Shown: positions 42,794 through 52,799, counted from the first letter of the stretch. The stretch: DNA of 64,000 nt from Gammaproteobacteria bacterium (GCA_030682575.1 JAUXNX010000029.1:1-64000); one strand, 5' to 3'. Notes: generated by a model from the sequence alone, not told the origin. Numbers and translations: made by a program.

Positions 42794-44197
42794 TCAGAAG
42801 GCGATGCTATGTCCGAGTGCAGGGATCTCACTGCGAATGCTGTGCTCCGTCCACAGTTTCTGCGAAAGTGCTTCCAGCGCTTGAGCCTCGCCATGAACGA
42901 GAACGAGTTTGGGTGCCGGATTGAATCCTTTTGCCCAATTGATCAGTTCACTTTGTCCTGCATGCGCCGAGAAGCCGCCCATTGTCTCGATTCTGGCTCT
43001 AACCACGAACTCATCACCAAACAGGCGTATTTTCTTTTCGCCATCGACGAGGCGCCGGCCCAGTGTGCCGCGAGCCTGAAATCCGATGAACAGCAAGGTT
43101 GTCTCTTCGCGCCAGATGCGATGCTTGAAATGATGGCGGATGCGCCCGCCGGTGCACATGCCACTGCCCGCAATGATGATGGCGCCCTGCTTGATCTTGT
43201 TGATAGCCATCGACTCTTCTGAACTCTGGCACATCTTCAGGGTGGGCAGAAATTCTGCGAGTGACTCTCTTCCAGAATCGGTCAGGCAGCGCACGTCGGT
43301 GTCGTCCAGCAGATGCAACCAGTGGTCATAGACCTGAGTCACCTCGATCGCCATGGGGCTATCGAGAAACACCTGCCAGTTGTCGAGCCTGCCCTGTTGT
43401 TGCAGACACCCAAGGTGAAAGAGTATCTCCTGGGTCCGGCCCACGGCGAAGGCAGGAATCAATACATTGCCTCCACGCTCCCAGGTATCGTGCAGCACTT
43501 TTTCCAACTGTTCCACAGTGTCGTCCAAAGTACGGTGGTCGCGGTCACCATACGTGCCTTCCATCATCAGCACATCTGCACTATGCAGTTGTTCAGGAGC
43601 GTTCATCAGGACAGAATCAGTCTTGCCGAGATCTCCCGAGAACACAAGGCGTCGTGTCTGACCTTTTTCGTTCAGCGACAACTCTACAATCGCTGAACCG
43701 AGAATGTGTCCTGCATCGTGGAACGTCAGCGTGGCATCCGCCGTTACCTGCACGGCGCTGTGATATGGTGCCGTGCTGCACAGCTTGATGACATTCTTGA
43801 CGTCCTGGTCGCTGTACTCCTCTACCAGTGCAGGACGGCCGCTGCGCTGGCGGCGCAGATTCTCGTGTTCCAGATCGCGGTGATAAAGACCGGAGGCATC
43901 CTCCAGCAGAATACGCAGCAGGCCCTTGGAGGCCTGTGTGCAATAGATAGTGCCGGAGAAGCCCTGATTCACCAGCAGCGGCAACATCCCGGAGTGGTCG
44001 AGATGAGCGTGGGAAAGTATGACGGCATCTATGCTTGCCGGATCAAATGCGAAAGTCTCCTCCTGCACGCGCTCCATGGCATCGCCTCCCTGTCTGACGC
44101 CGCAGTCCAGTAATACCCGACCAATCGCGGGAGACTCCAGCAGGTGACAGGAACCCGTGACTTCTTGCGCCGCGCCGTGAAATGTAATGGTTGCCAT
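42794..44197 (-). CDS. Beta-CASP metallo-beta-lactamase RNase (CPSF-type)
   Basis: 467 residues. Metal motif HAHLDHSG with HxHxDH at 63-68, the beta-CASP insert with SGDLGKTDS and EGTYGDRDHR, IIAGSGMCTGGRI, and a C-terminal RMMBL region with GGFSAHAGQSELINWAKG and LVHGEAQAL. Enzymes of this family cut or trim RNA. It faces the AMP phosphorylase operon tail to tail, 37 bp apart; in several bacteria the same gene is, as I recall, a neighbour of AMP phosphorylase and PRPP synthetase. Confidence 0.92.
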   Translation of the reverse strand: MATITFHGAAQEVTGSCHLLESPAIGRVLLDCGVRQGGDAMERVQEETFAFDPASIDAVILSHAHLDHSGMLPLLVNQGFSGTIYCTQASKGLLRILLEDASGLYHRDLEHENLRRQRSGRPALVEEYSDQDVKNVIKLCSTAPYHSAVQVTADATLTFHDAGHILGSAIVELSLNEKGQTRRLVFSGDLGKTDSVLMNAPEQLHSADVLMMEGTYGDRDHRTLDDTVEQLEKVLHDTWERGGNVLIPAFAVGRTQEILFHLGCLQQQGRLDNWQVFLDSPMAIEVTQVYDHWLHLLDDTDVRCLTDSGRESLAEFLPTLKMCQSSEESMAINKIKQGAIIIAGSGMCTGGRIRHHFKHRIWREETTLLFIGFQARGTLGRRLVDGEKKIRLFGDEFVVRARIETMGGFSAHAGQSELINWAKGFNPAPKLVLVHGEAQALEALSQKLWTEHSIRSEIPALGHSIAF

Positions 44198-44294
44198 GTC
44201 TGATCTCCTGCGTAAATGGGAACTTCTGACCAGACCTCAATGTTGATGCCGTTGCTATCAAGGGCCAGAGGGTTAAGGGTCTGGAGTTTACGAG

Positions 44295-44948
44295 TTAAGG
44301 GCTGGAACTGAATCGGATGTCTGCATACCAGGCGCGCATCATGACGCCAATATTGTCGGAGTCGGTCATCACTGCGAGACCGTCGAGACTGTCAATTTCC
44401 TCACCGAATGCCTGCAACCAGTCCGCGCGGATATCACGCGTATGGCTGATCCACTCTCCGGCTTGTGCATCACCACTATTTATTGCCCACATCTGTACAC
44501 TTCGCCCCCCATAGGGATTGTCCCAGTGAGTGCCGACAGGGTTCCCGCTGGACCACACATAATTGATCGCCTTGCTACGCCAGAAGGCGAGGCCGCCATT
44601 ACGGATCAGATAGACTCTTGCAGCGTAATCATCGCCGCTGCGGCTTCGCTCATCAATGTCAGGGCCAAAGGTGCGCTCGATGCGCCAGCGCCAGTGCAGG
44701 TATGGGGTTTCGTTCAAGTCGATATTGAGGGTCTGGTACAGGGCACTCGCGCTGCTGTCAGCCTCTGCGCGCAACACACGCTCCTGATTGAGCATCACGC
44801 TGCGATAGGTGGTGGAATCCTTGAAGATTCTTTCCTGCCAGCGCAGCATGTCGACGCGCCTTTCGATGGGCGCCGGATCCGTGGCGGCTGCTGGCAGGCC
44901 AATCAGTATCATGGCCGTCAGCGCTATGGCTTTTGCAGGATGCTTCAT
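44295..44948 (-). CDS. DUF3047 secreted protein
   Basis: 217 residues with a signal peptide (about 1-22, LPAAATDP). Core segments TPYLHWRWRIERTFGPDIDE, DDYAARVYLIR, KAINYVWSSGNPVGTHWDNPY and GLAVMTDSDNIGV are typical of DUF3047, a periplasmic family of unknown function. Stands alone, divergent from soxC. Confidence 0.88.
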   Translation of the reverse strand: MKHPAKAIALTAMILIGLPAAATDPAPIERRVDMLRWQERIFKDSTTYRSVMLNQERVLRAEADSSASALYQTLNIDLNETPYLHWRWRIERTFGPDIDERSRSGDDYAARVYLIRNGGLAFWRSKAINYVWSSGNPVGTHWDNPYGGRSVQMWAINSGDAQAGEWISHTRDIRADWLQAFGEEIDSLDGLAVMTDSDNIGVMMRAWYADIRFSSSP

Positions 44949-45052
44949 TTAGTCTCTTGAGCATGTCCAGCTTTGGAAAGAGCGCAAACATTAACAGTAA
45001 ATCTTCATGGATGACAATTCCTGCAACCGAACCAGACTGTTGAGAGTGAACT

Positions 45053-46360
45053 ATGAACGATAATAACAAGAGCGATGTGGAACGTATGCAACTGCATGAG
45101 GAGCTGAAATCTGACAGTGTGGCCGGGAATGGTCTGATCAATCGTCGTCATTTGCTGGGGCTCGGCCTGGCAGGTGCCGGTTCATTGGTGGCGGGCAATG
45201 TGCTTGCTGCTGACGCAGGGCTGGTGATTCCGGCCTGGTCGAAAACTCCTGGCCGTGAGCTATCCGGGTATGGCAGTCCTTCCCACTTCGCCAACGCCAT
45301 TAGCCGTATTGCGCCGTCGCCCAATAGCATTTCACCTGGCACTGGAGCATCACGAACGCCTCTGCACCTTCTACAGGGCACCATTACGCCTAACAGCCTG
45401 CACTTTGAGCGCCACCACTCAGGTATTCCCGATATCGATCCAGCCCAGCACCGTCTGGTGCTGCACGGTATGGTGCGCCAGCCACTGTCATTCTCCTATG
45501 AAGACCTGTTGGCGTATCCTCAGATCAGCCGTGCGTATTTCCTGGAGTGCTCGGGCAACAGCGGCGCCAACAGTGCGCCGACAGCCTCGGACAACAGTGC
45601 TGGAGGGATTCACGGACTGCTCTCCTGCTCTGAATGGACCGGGGTACGCCTCTCCACGTTGTTGGAGGAGGCAGGAGTAACACCGGGCGCCAGTTGGATC
45701 AGTTGCACGGGCGCCGATGCTGCGAGTCTCGGACGTTCGGTACCGCTGAACAAGGCGCTGAATGACGTGATCATAGCTCTCTACCAGAATGGTGAACCGA
45801 TACGCCCGGAGCAGGGCTACCCGATGCGCTTGTTCGTTCCCGGCTGGGAGGGCAATGTCAGCGTCAAGTGGCTGACCCAGATCAAGGTCACTGATGCGCC
45901 TGCCAACTTCCGCGATGAGACCTCTCGCTATACCGAGTTGCTACCAGACGGCAGAGCGCTGCAGTTCACTTACCCGATGGGCGTGAAGTCCCTGATTACC
46001 TCGCCCTCGGGTCAGATGACATTGCAAAGACGCGGTTTGCATGAAGTGACGGGATTGGCATGGAGCGGCAGCGGTGCCATCCGCCGCGTCGAGATATCCG
46101 CTGATGGTGGTCGCACCTGGGCTGATGCGCACATCGAACCGAACCAGCAGGAACTGACATTGACCCGTTTCCGCTTACCCTGGTTGTGGGAAGGAGGGGA
46201 GGCGATTCTCCAGAGCAGGGCTACAGACACGGCTGGCAATGTTCAACCAGCCAGAGCGGCGTGGGTGGCCAACTACAGCCCGGCCAATCGCTACCACTAC
46301 AATGGCATTCAGAGCTGGGCGGTGTCTGCTCAGGGCGAGGTGAAGAATGTTTACGCCTAA
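45053..46360 (+). CDS. soxC: SoxC-like molybdopterin sulfite/sulfane dehydrogenase subunit
   Basis: 435 residues. Tat signal NRRHLLGLGLAGAGSLVAGN beginning near residue 28. Molybdenum domain of the sulfite oxidase type with the molybdenum-ligating cysteine in AYFLECSGNSG, GIHGLLSCSEWTGVRLS and GYPMRLFVPGWEGNVSVKWL, then the C-terminal dimerisation domain (RRVEISADGGRTW). SoxC oxidises sulfane sulfur on SoxY with SoxD, or sulfite in some relatives. No soxXYZAB in the window. The stop overlaps the cytochrome gene by 14 bp. Confidence 0.9.
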   Translation: MNDNNKSDVERMQLHEELKSDSVAGNGLINRRHLLGLGLAGAGSLVAGNVLAADAGLVIPAWSKTPGRELSGYGSPSHFANAISRIAPSPNSISPGTGASRTPLHLLQGTITPNSLHFERHHSGIPDIDPAQHRLVLHGMVRQPLSFSYEDLLAYPQISRAYFLECSGNSGANSAPTASDNSAGGIHGLLSCSEWTGVRLSTLLEEAGVTPGASWISCTGADAASLGRSVPLNKALNDVIIALYQNGEPIRPEQGYPMRLFVPGWEGNVSVKWLTQIKVTDAPANFRDETSRYTELLPDGRALQFTYPMGVKSLITSPSGQMTLQRRGLHEVTGLAWSGSGAIRRVEISADGGRTWADAHIEPNQQELTLTRFRLPWLWEGGEAILQSRATDTAGNVQPARAAWVANYSPANRYHYNGIQSWAVSAQGEVKNVYA

Positions 46361-46877
46361 GCGCACCACAGCCATTTTTCTTTCGTTGTTGCTGGGTGCC
46401 TGCGCGAACGCAGCAGAAGATAGTCCCCGGCTCGGCACTCCCATCAGCGAAGCTCAATTGCAGGGTTGGGATTTGATCGTTGCTCCGGATGGATCCGGCC
46501 TGCCTGCAGGTTCCGGCACAGCAGCTCAGGGGCAACTGGTTTACGAACAGAAATGCGCGTCCTGTCATGGCATGCAGGGCGAGGGGATGCCAGGAGTTCC
46601 GGCACTGGCTGGTGGTTCTCCGATTGGAACGCCGCCGCTCATGACGGTCGGAAGTTACTGGCCCCATGCCAGCACTCTCTTTGACTACGTGCGCCGTGCC
46701 ATGCCACCACTGGCTCCCAAGTCCCTGACCGATACAGAGGTCTATCAGGTGACGGCCTATGTGCTGCATCTGCATAACATCGTGGAGCGTGACTTCGTGC
46801 TAGACCGCAACAGCCTGCCCACGGTACAGATGCCTAATGGCGGCAACTTCATTGACCGCAGTCAGGTGCAGCGTTAG
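46347..46877 (+). CDS. SoxD-like monohaem cytochrome c, probable lipoprotein
   Basis: 176 residues with LLLGAC near residue 19 as a lipobox-like signal. One haem site CASCHG in VYEQKCASCHGMQGEGMPG and an axial methionine in RRAMPPLAPKSL. Partner and electron acceptor of the SoxC-like protein upstream. Shorter than classical dihaem SoxD. Its stop overlaps the next start by one base. Confidence 0.88.
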   Translation: MFTPKRTTAIFLSLLLGACANAAEDSPRLGTPISEAQLQGWDLIVAPDGSGLPAGSGTAAQGQLVYEQKCASCHGMQGEGMPGVPALAGGSPIGTPPLMTVGSYWPHASTLFDYVRRAMPPLAPKSLTDTEVYQVTAYVLHLHNIVERDFVLDRNSLPTVQMPNGGNFIDRSQVQR

Positions 46878-48352
46878 TGATTGATCCGCAATGGGGTCAC
46901 AAAGAATTGCTCGACAGGGAGCTGTTCCGGCAACAGGCCTGTATAGAGGGCCTGTGGCAAGATGCTGACGATGGCGCAACGCTGACGATTCACAATCCTG
47001 CTACAGGCACGATGCTTGGCAAGGTACCGAAGATGGGGGCGGCGGAGACCCGCCGTGCAATAGAAGCAGCAAACAGGGCCTTGCCTGCATGGCGGGCCCT
47101 GACGGCCAAGGAACGCTCCATTCACCTGCGCCGCTGGTTCGATCTGGTGATGCAGCATCAGGACGACCTGGCACGGTTGATGACGCTGGAGCAGGGCAAA
47201 CCGCTATCCGAATCACGGGGTGAGATCGCCTACGCAGCCTCCTTCATCGAGTGGTTTGCCGAGGAGGCCAAGCGTGTCTACGGCGACACCATTCCCGGCC
47301 ATCAACCAGACAAGCGCATCATCGTCATCAAGCAGCCTGTGGGAGTGACGGCAGCCATCACTCCCTGGAATTTCCCAGCCGCCATGATTACCCGCAAGGC
47401 CGGACCGGCGCTGGCGGCTGGCTGCACCATGGTACTCAAACCTGCATCCCAGACTCCATTCACAGCCCTTGCGCTGGTGGAGCTTGCCAACCGTGCCGGC
47501 ATTCCTGCTGGCGTACTTAATATAGTGACAGGCGGTGCCTCCGCTATCGGTGGCGAGCTGACCGGTAATTCACTGGTCCGCAAGCTGTCCTTTACCGGTT
47601 CCACCGAGATTGGCCGCAAGTTGATGGTGCAGTGTGCCCACGATATCAAGAAAATTTCCCTGGAACTGGGTGGCAATGCGCCGTTCATTGTATTCGATGA
47701 TGCTGATCTTGATGCAGCCGTAGAGGGGGCGTTGATCTCCAAATACCGCAACAACGGTCAGACTTGCGTGTGTGCCAACCGCATCTATATTCAGGAAGGG
47801 ATATACGACGCCTTTGTGGCGAAGTTCACCCATGCCGTGGACAGCTTGCGGGTTGGCAACGGACTGGAGGAGGGCGTGACTCTTGGCCCCCTTATTGACG
47901 GCAAGGCGCTGAGCAAGGTGCAGGAGCATATTGCTGATGCCACAAGCAAAGGGGCCCGTCTTATCAAGGGGGGCAGCTCTCACAGTCTGGGGGGAAATTT
48001 CTTTGAGCCCACAATACTGGTGGATGTGCCGCACTCGGCTTTGCTCACGAAGGAAGAAACTTTCGGCCCTGTGGCTCCGCTGCTGCGCTTCCGCGATGAG
48101 GCAGAAGCAATCCAAAGAGCCAATGATACCGAGTTCGGTCTGGCAGCCTATCTCTACTCAAGGGACGTAGGGCGCGTTTTCAGAGTAGCCGAAGCGCTGG
48201 AGTACGGCATGGTCGGCATCAACACCGGATTGATCTCCACGGAAGCCGCTCCTTTCGGGGGAATGAAGTCCTCCGGACTGGGGCGGGAAGGATCTCGCTA
48301 CGGTATCGAAGAGTATTTGGAGATCAAATACTTGTGTCTTGCAGGCCTGTAG
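46877..48352 (+). CDS. gabD: Succinate-semialdehyde dehydrogenase (aldehyde dehydrogenase family)
   Basis: 491 residues from a GTG at 46877. Aldehyde dehydrogenase motifs: TPWNFPAAMITRKAGPALAA, FTGSTEIGRKL, the catalytic glutamate LELGGNAPFIVFDDADLD and the catalytic cysteine NNGQTCVCANR. Length and the VGINTGLISTEAAPFGGMKS end match GabD, which oxidises succinate semialdehyde to succinate. Coupling with soxC/soxD-like genes is unusual, and the true substrate might be another aldehyde, such as a sulfonated one. Confidence 0.9.
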   Translation: MIDPQWGHKELLDRELFRQQACIEGLWQDADDGATLTIHNPATGTMLGKVPKMGAAETRRAIEAANRALPAWRALTAKERSIHLRRWFDLVMQHQDDLARLMTLEQGKPLSESRGEIAYAASFIEWFAEEAKRVYGDTIPGHQPDKRIIVIKQPVGVTAAITPWNFPAAMITRKAGPALAAGCTMVLKPASQTPFTALALVELANRAGIPAGVLNIVTGGASAIGGELTGNSLVRKLSFTGSTEIGRKLMVQCAHDIKKISLELGGNAPFIVFDDADLDAAVEGALISKYRNNGQTCVCANRIYIQEGIYDAFVAKFTHAVDSLRVGNGLEEGVTLGPLIDGKALSKVQEHIADATSKGARLIKGGSSHSLGGNFFEPTILVDVPHSALLTKEETFGPVAPLLRFRDEAEAIQRANDTEFGLAAYLYSRDVGRVFRVAEALEYGMVGINTGLISTEAAPFGGMKSSGLGREGSRYGIEEYLEIKYLCLAGL

Positions 48353-48611
48353 TAGTTGGCCATCTAGTGTAAGTGTCTGCTAACAAACCTCGCTATCTCT
48401 GTCATATTTCTCCATTGTCAATAGGCAAAAGTGCCATATTGCACATAAAAAAATGTTGACAACTTATTCCTGAAAGATACCCGGTGCATTTATTTAAACT
48501 AATGCTTTACAGGAGGTTGGCGAGTGATATATTCAGCGCCCCGAATGGATTGCTGGCGCAGAATCTTTTCGGGGGGAGAGAGACACACAACAATGTACTA
48601 GAGGTCGATAT

Positions 48612-51542
48612 ATGAAGTTCAACAGTAGTTATCCACAGAAGAAATTGCTATGTGCAGCTATTTCCGTTTCCTTGCTGCAAATCAGTGGCGTTGCGCTAGC
48701 GCAATCGCCACAAGTCGAAGAAGTAGTTGTAACAGGCTCCTTTATTCGTCGTACGGAAGGATTCCGTGCCGCTTCTCCAATCACGCAGATCACTGCTGAT
48801 GATGTGGCTCTGGCTGGCACACCCAACATGGGTGATGTTATTGCCAACATGAGTTTCAACCAAGGCTCGCCAGTGACTCAAAATTCACTGACAGGTGCTT
48901 CCAGCACCTCCACTTCAGTCAACCTGCGCGGACTTGGCGCGGGCGCTACGCTGAACCTGGTTGACGGCATGCGTGTGATAGGCACCAACGTCAACACGTT
49001 TGTTCCCCAGATCGCCCTTGCGCGTCTTGATGTGGTGACTGATGGTGCTGCGGCACTATACGGTTCCCAGGCAGTAGCAGGCGTGGTCAACTTCGTACCG
49101 CGCAGCTCCTACGATGGCGTCCGCCTGGAAGCCTATCAGCAGGGCGATGACCGAGGAGACTACAAGGACACGTTGTTCAGCGCCTTGGGTGGTACCGAGT
49201 GGAATGGCCTGAATATCGTCGTTGCCGGTGAGTGGCGCGACAACGGTGCGCTGCGCATGCGCGACCGCCCAGACCAGATGAATGCCGGTCTGACATCCTC
49301 GTCAACTTCCAACCCAGGCAACTACACAGTGCCATTGCGTGACGCGGCAGGAAATCTCCGTCGCACCAGCACAGGCGCTCTCGTCACCACAGTATTGCCT
49401 GATCCAGGTTGCGGTGTGACTCGTGAAGATCCAACGAAGCAAGGTGCCAACCCGAATGGTTTCCTGTTCTCTCAAACAGGGACTGCAGCCGGAACGCGTT
49501 GCTGGTATGACTACGGCGAGTTCTGGGACTACCGTACTGCCGCCAACATTGGTACGGCGTTCCTGAATCTGTCTTATGACGTGAGCCCGGATCTGAGCCT
49601 TTCCGCGCAGACCAGTTTCTTCGCCCGTCGTGCCTACAACCGTGGTTCAGCCTCCAACCCAGGTGGCCGCGTGTCAGAGCTGCCGGTCATTCGCGGTGAA
49701 CTGCCGGGCAACCCATACCGTGCCAGGAACGCGGCCGGACAACCACTGTTCGCGCGTGATGCAAACGCTGATGGCATTCCTGATCGTGCCGCCAACGGCG
49801 ACGTGATTCTTGATCCGAACGGTATCGCCTTCAACGAAGACGTCCGTTTCGCAGCATGGCGTCCATGGGGCAAGCAGGGCACACTGCCAAGCCAGTTGAG
49901 CTCCGATGGTTCGCTTGCATCTGACACCTACATCCGTGGTTACAGACAGGCTTTCAAGGCGGATTTCGCGGTGCCGTTCATTGAGGATTGGCGTGGTATT
50001 GCCACGTACACGTACTCTTCACAGCTCGACAAGAGTCTGGCGCCAAACTTCAGCCTTGGTGCAATCACTCAGGGTCTGAACTGCGACGTGGTGAAGAATC
50101 GCGAGGCGTGTTTCAACCCGTTTGTTGCCACCAGCCCTGCGGTACTCAATACCCAGGCTGTAGCGGACTCTACTGTTCTGCACAGCAATCGCATAAACGA
50201 AACAACGACACTGCAGACATTCGATCTGGTGGTGAATGGTGATTTGCCGCTGGGTGGTTTCGAACTGCCAGGTGGACCCATTGCATCAGCACTGGGTTAT
50301 CAGCGTCGCGCAGACCGATTCAACAATATCCCCAGCCTGCACAGTCTGACTGGCGATGTGTTCATTGGTACGAAACTGTTCCCGACCAGCGATGGCCGTC
50401 ACGTAGACTCCTTGTTCGCCGAGTTCTCATTGCCGCTGCTTGACAACCTTGAGCTGCAACTGGCTGTGCGCAACGAAGACTACAGCACTGGTCAATCGTC
50501 TACCGATCCGAAGTACGGCATCGTGTACACGCCGATTGATCGTCTGACGCTGCGTGCCAGCGCCGGTACATCTTTCGTTGCTCCGACACTGGATCAATTG
50601 AATGCACCCGAGTCTTGTGGATTGACCAACGTGTCTGATCCTTTCACGACTTTTGCTGCATTCACGGCGAACTGCTCACGCGGTAACCCGAATCTGGTAC
50701 CGGAGTCTGCGGATACTCTGAGCGTTGGTTTCGAGCTGGACCTGATCGAAGGCATGAAGGTGTCCATCGACTGGAGCGAGACTGACTTCACCGATCGTAT
50801 CGTGTCATCCACCACTGCAGACGTGCTGGCGACCGACTACTTCAACTTCCGTCAGGCAACTGGCTACACAGGCACTGCCAAGCCGTCACTGGCTCAGGTG
50901 GCTGCATGGGTAGCAGATCCGCGTTCCGACAAGCGTATCCAGCGTAACCCTGGTGCAGTTGATCAGATCGACCGCATCATCAGTGGTTCCAGCAACGCGT
51001 CCAGCATGCTGGTGCGTGCGACTGACCTGAAGTTCAGCTATAACTTCCCGATGGCCGACATGGGTCTGTTCAGTGTGTCACTGGACGGCACGTATATTGA
51101 CAGCTATCAGTATCAGCTGCGTGCGGATCGCCCCGTTGTTGAAGCAGCGGGCCTGCAGAACAACAACACTGGTGCCACACCGCCCATGCCACGCTGGAAA
51201 GCAAACCTGAGTCTGGGTTGGTCTTCTGGTCAGCACAGTGCCAACGTGACCACGCGTTATATTCACCACATGGTGTTTGATGCGGATCCGTTTGCATACC
51301 AGGCAAGACTGCCGTTCAGCAATTTCCGCAATCCGTCTGAGCTGCGTGCATCCACTATCGTTGATGCAAGCTACAACTTCAGTCAGTACGAAGCTATGGG
51401 TGGCGAATTTGCCTTCACAGTAGGCGCGCGCAACCTGTTCGACAGACTGCCACAGAAAGTGCCAATGCTCGGTGGTATGGAATCCGTTCTGTACGATCCA
51501 ACAGGCCGCATGCTCTACGCTCGCGTAACCTACGAGCTGTAA
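48612..51542 (+). CDS. TonB-dependent outer-membrane receptor
   Basis: 976 residues. Signal peptide ending in GVALAQ, then VEEVVVTGSFIRR (start of the plug domain), plug to about 160 and a 22-strand barrel to the end, finishing with the usual aromatic pattern (MLYARVTYEL). The large size and the absence of nearby siderophore genes leave the ligand open: oligopeptides, polysaccharides or chelated metals. Cysteine pairs in extracellular loops (for example GCGVTRED and GTRCWYDYG) suggest disulfide-closed loops. Confidence 0.9.
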   Translation: MKFNSSYPQKKLLCAAISVSLLQISGVALAQSPQVEEVVVTGSFIRRTEGFRAASPITQITADDVALAGTPNMGDVIANMSFNQGSPVTQNSLTGASSTSTSVNLRGLGAGATLNLVDGMRVIGTNVNTFVPQIALARLDVVTDGAAALYGSQAVAGVVNFVPRSSYDGVRLEAYQQGDDRGDYKDTLFSALGGTEWNGLNIVVAGEWRDNGALRMRDRPDQMNAGLTSSSTSNPGNYTVPLRDAAGNLRRTSTGALVTTVLPDPGCGVTREDPTKQGANPNGFLFSQTGTAAGTRCWYDYGEFWDYRTAANIGTAFLNLSYDVSPDLSLSAQTSFFARRAYNRGSASNPGGRVSELPVIRGELPGNPYRARNAAGQPLFARDANADGIPDRAANGDVILDPNGIAFNEDVRFAAWRPWGKQGTLPSQLSSDGSLASDTYIRGYRQAFKADFAVPFIEDWRGIATYTYSSQLDKSLAPNFSLGAITQGLNCDVVKNREACFNPFVATSPAVLNTQAVADSTVLHSNRINETTTLQTFDLVVNGDLPLGGFELPGGPIASALGYQRRADRFNNIPSLHSLTGDVFIGTKLFPTSDGRHVDSLFAEFSLPLLDNLELQLAVRNEDYSTGQSSTDPKYGIVYTPIDRLTLRASAGTSFVAPTLDQLNAPESCGLTNVSDPFTTFAAFTANCSRGNPNLVPESADTLSVGFELDLIEGMKVSIDWSETDFTDRIVSSTTADVLATDYFNFRQATGYTGTAKPSLAQVAAWVADPRSDKRIQRNPGAVDQIDRIISGSSNASSMLVRATDLKFSYNFPMADMGLFSVSLDGTYIDSYQYQLRADRPVVEAAGLQNNNTGATPPMPRWKANLSLGWSSGQHSANVTTRYIHHMVFDADPFAYQARLPFSNFRNPSELRASTIVDASYNFSQYEAMGGEFAFTVGARNLFDRLPQKVPMLGGMESVLYDPTGRMLYARVTYEL

Positions 51543-51544
51543 GT

Positions 51545-51566
51545 TGTAGAAGCTTGCTTGCAAGCG
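51545..51566. repeat. REP-like element, copy 1
   Basis: TGTAGAAGCTTGCTTGCAAG followed by CG. The same core in the opposite orientation stands at 61413-61434 (one mismatch). Similar to the REP palindromes of Pseudomonas and relatives. Confidence 0.5.
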
Positions 51567-51571
51567 AACAG

Positions 51572-51642
51572 CTGTTCCTGATCCTTGCGGTTCAGGAACA
51601 GAGTTGGACAAAAGGGCGATCCCGCAAGGGGTCGCCCTTTTT
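51572..51642 (+). terminator. Tandem hairpins terminating the TonB receptor gene
   Basis: A first stem has perfect 10-bp arms CTGTTCCTGA (51572-51581) and TCAGGAACAG (51592-51601). A second, AAAGGGCGATCCC to GGGTCGCCCTTT (51611-51640), is followed by T residues and is a good Rho-independent terminator. Confidence 0.85.
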
Positions 51643-51700
51643 CATTGATGGGGGTAGACTCGGGTCGGCCAAGACAGAACAACAAGAAAAGGAGACTGCC

Positions 51701-52750
51701 ATGCCAACCTTTCCACGCGCCACCGCATCACACTTTGTCTGTCCACACGCAGCCTCTCTTCCGCGACTCAAACCTGCGCTGATAGCCTGTTCCATGGCGC
51801 TATGCTGGACGGCAGCCTCTGCCACCGCTGCAGAGCGCAGCGTCGAAGAAGTCGCCGACATCTACCGGCAAGCGGCTACGCTGGCCGCAGGGACACAACA
51901 CCTGCGCCTGCGCAATGTGGTCTGCCCGGCTTCGCCACCGTTGCCTGTCACGGCACCATTCGCAGTTGTACCGAGTGAGCCCGCGCCACGCGTTGTTCCC
52001 CCTCTGGCCGATTGGTACCACGAGCCGGTCAAGGTATTCGACCAGTTGTATTTCGTTGGCACCAATGAGCACAGTTCCTGGGCTGCGGTGAGTGACGAGG
52101 GCATCATGTTGATCGACACGCTGTATGACTATGCCACCGGCGACGCGATCGTTGGCGGTTTGCGCAAGCTGGGGTTTGATCCCGCCGATATCGAACTTGT
52201 CATCATCAGTCACGGCCACGGCGATCACCATGCGGGAGCGAAGTATCTGCAGGATGAGTTTGGCGCCAGGGTAGTGATGGGTGCGGATGACTGGGATCTG
52301 GTGGAGCGCGATCGCCGCAACCCGATTCCGCGCCGCGACATCATTGCCGAGGACGGCATGAGTTTCACGATGGGCAACACCACGGTCACGCTGCATGCCA
52401 CTCCGGGTCATACCGATGGCACGATGTCCTCGATCATCACCGTACAGGACAACGGTGTGGAGCACGTTGCCGCGTTGTGGGGTGGCACGTCAATTACCGA
52501 AAGAACAACCACTGACAATGTGCAGCTCTATATTGATTCCGCCGTGCGGTTCAGCAATATCGTGCAGAGCGCTGCAGCCGATATCCTGCTCGCCAATCAC
52601 CTGATCTTCGATGGCAGTATGGATAAAATCCCATTGCTGGCGACACGTCAGGCCGGTGATCCTCATCCCTATGTGGTGGGGACTCAGACCATTCTCGATT
52701 ACCTGAGTGTGGCGGAGAATTGTGCGCGGGCAGTCATGGCGTATCGCTGA
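51701..52750 (+). CDS. Secreted metallo-beta-lactamase-fold hydrolase (subclass B3-like)
   Basis: 349 residues from the ATG at 51701 (AAAAGGAG upstream). Signal-like N-terminus to about 46 (SATAAE). Metal sites IISHGHGDHHAG (HxHxDH), TPGHTDGTMS and a late NHLIFDG, the B3 pattern. An N-terminal extension of about 50 residues precedes the core. Could hydrolyse beta-lactams, lactones or other esters; the sequence does not show which. Confidence 0.87.
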   Translation: MPTFPRATASHFVCPHAASLPRLKPALIACSMALCWTAASATAAERSVEEVADIYRQAATLAAGTQHLRLRNVVCPASPPLPVTAPFAVVPSEPAPRVVPPLADWYHEPVKVFDQLYFVGTNEHSSWAAVSDEGIMLIDTLYDYATGDAIVGGLRKLGFDPADIELVIISHGHGDHHAGAKYLQDEFGARVVMGADDWDLVERDRRNPIPRRDIIAEDGMSFTMGNTTVTLHATPGHTDGTMSSIITVQDNGVEHVAALWGGTSITERTTTDNVQLYIDSAVRFSNIVQSAAADILLANHLIFDGSMDKIPLLATRQAGDPHPYVVGTQTILDYLSVAENCARAVMAYR

Positions 52751-52799
52751 ATTGTCCGCGAACTCCGATCAGGGGGAGCTCGTCCTGCAAGCGATCAAG

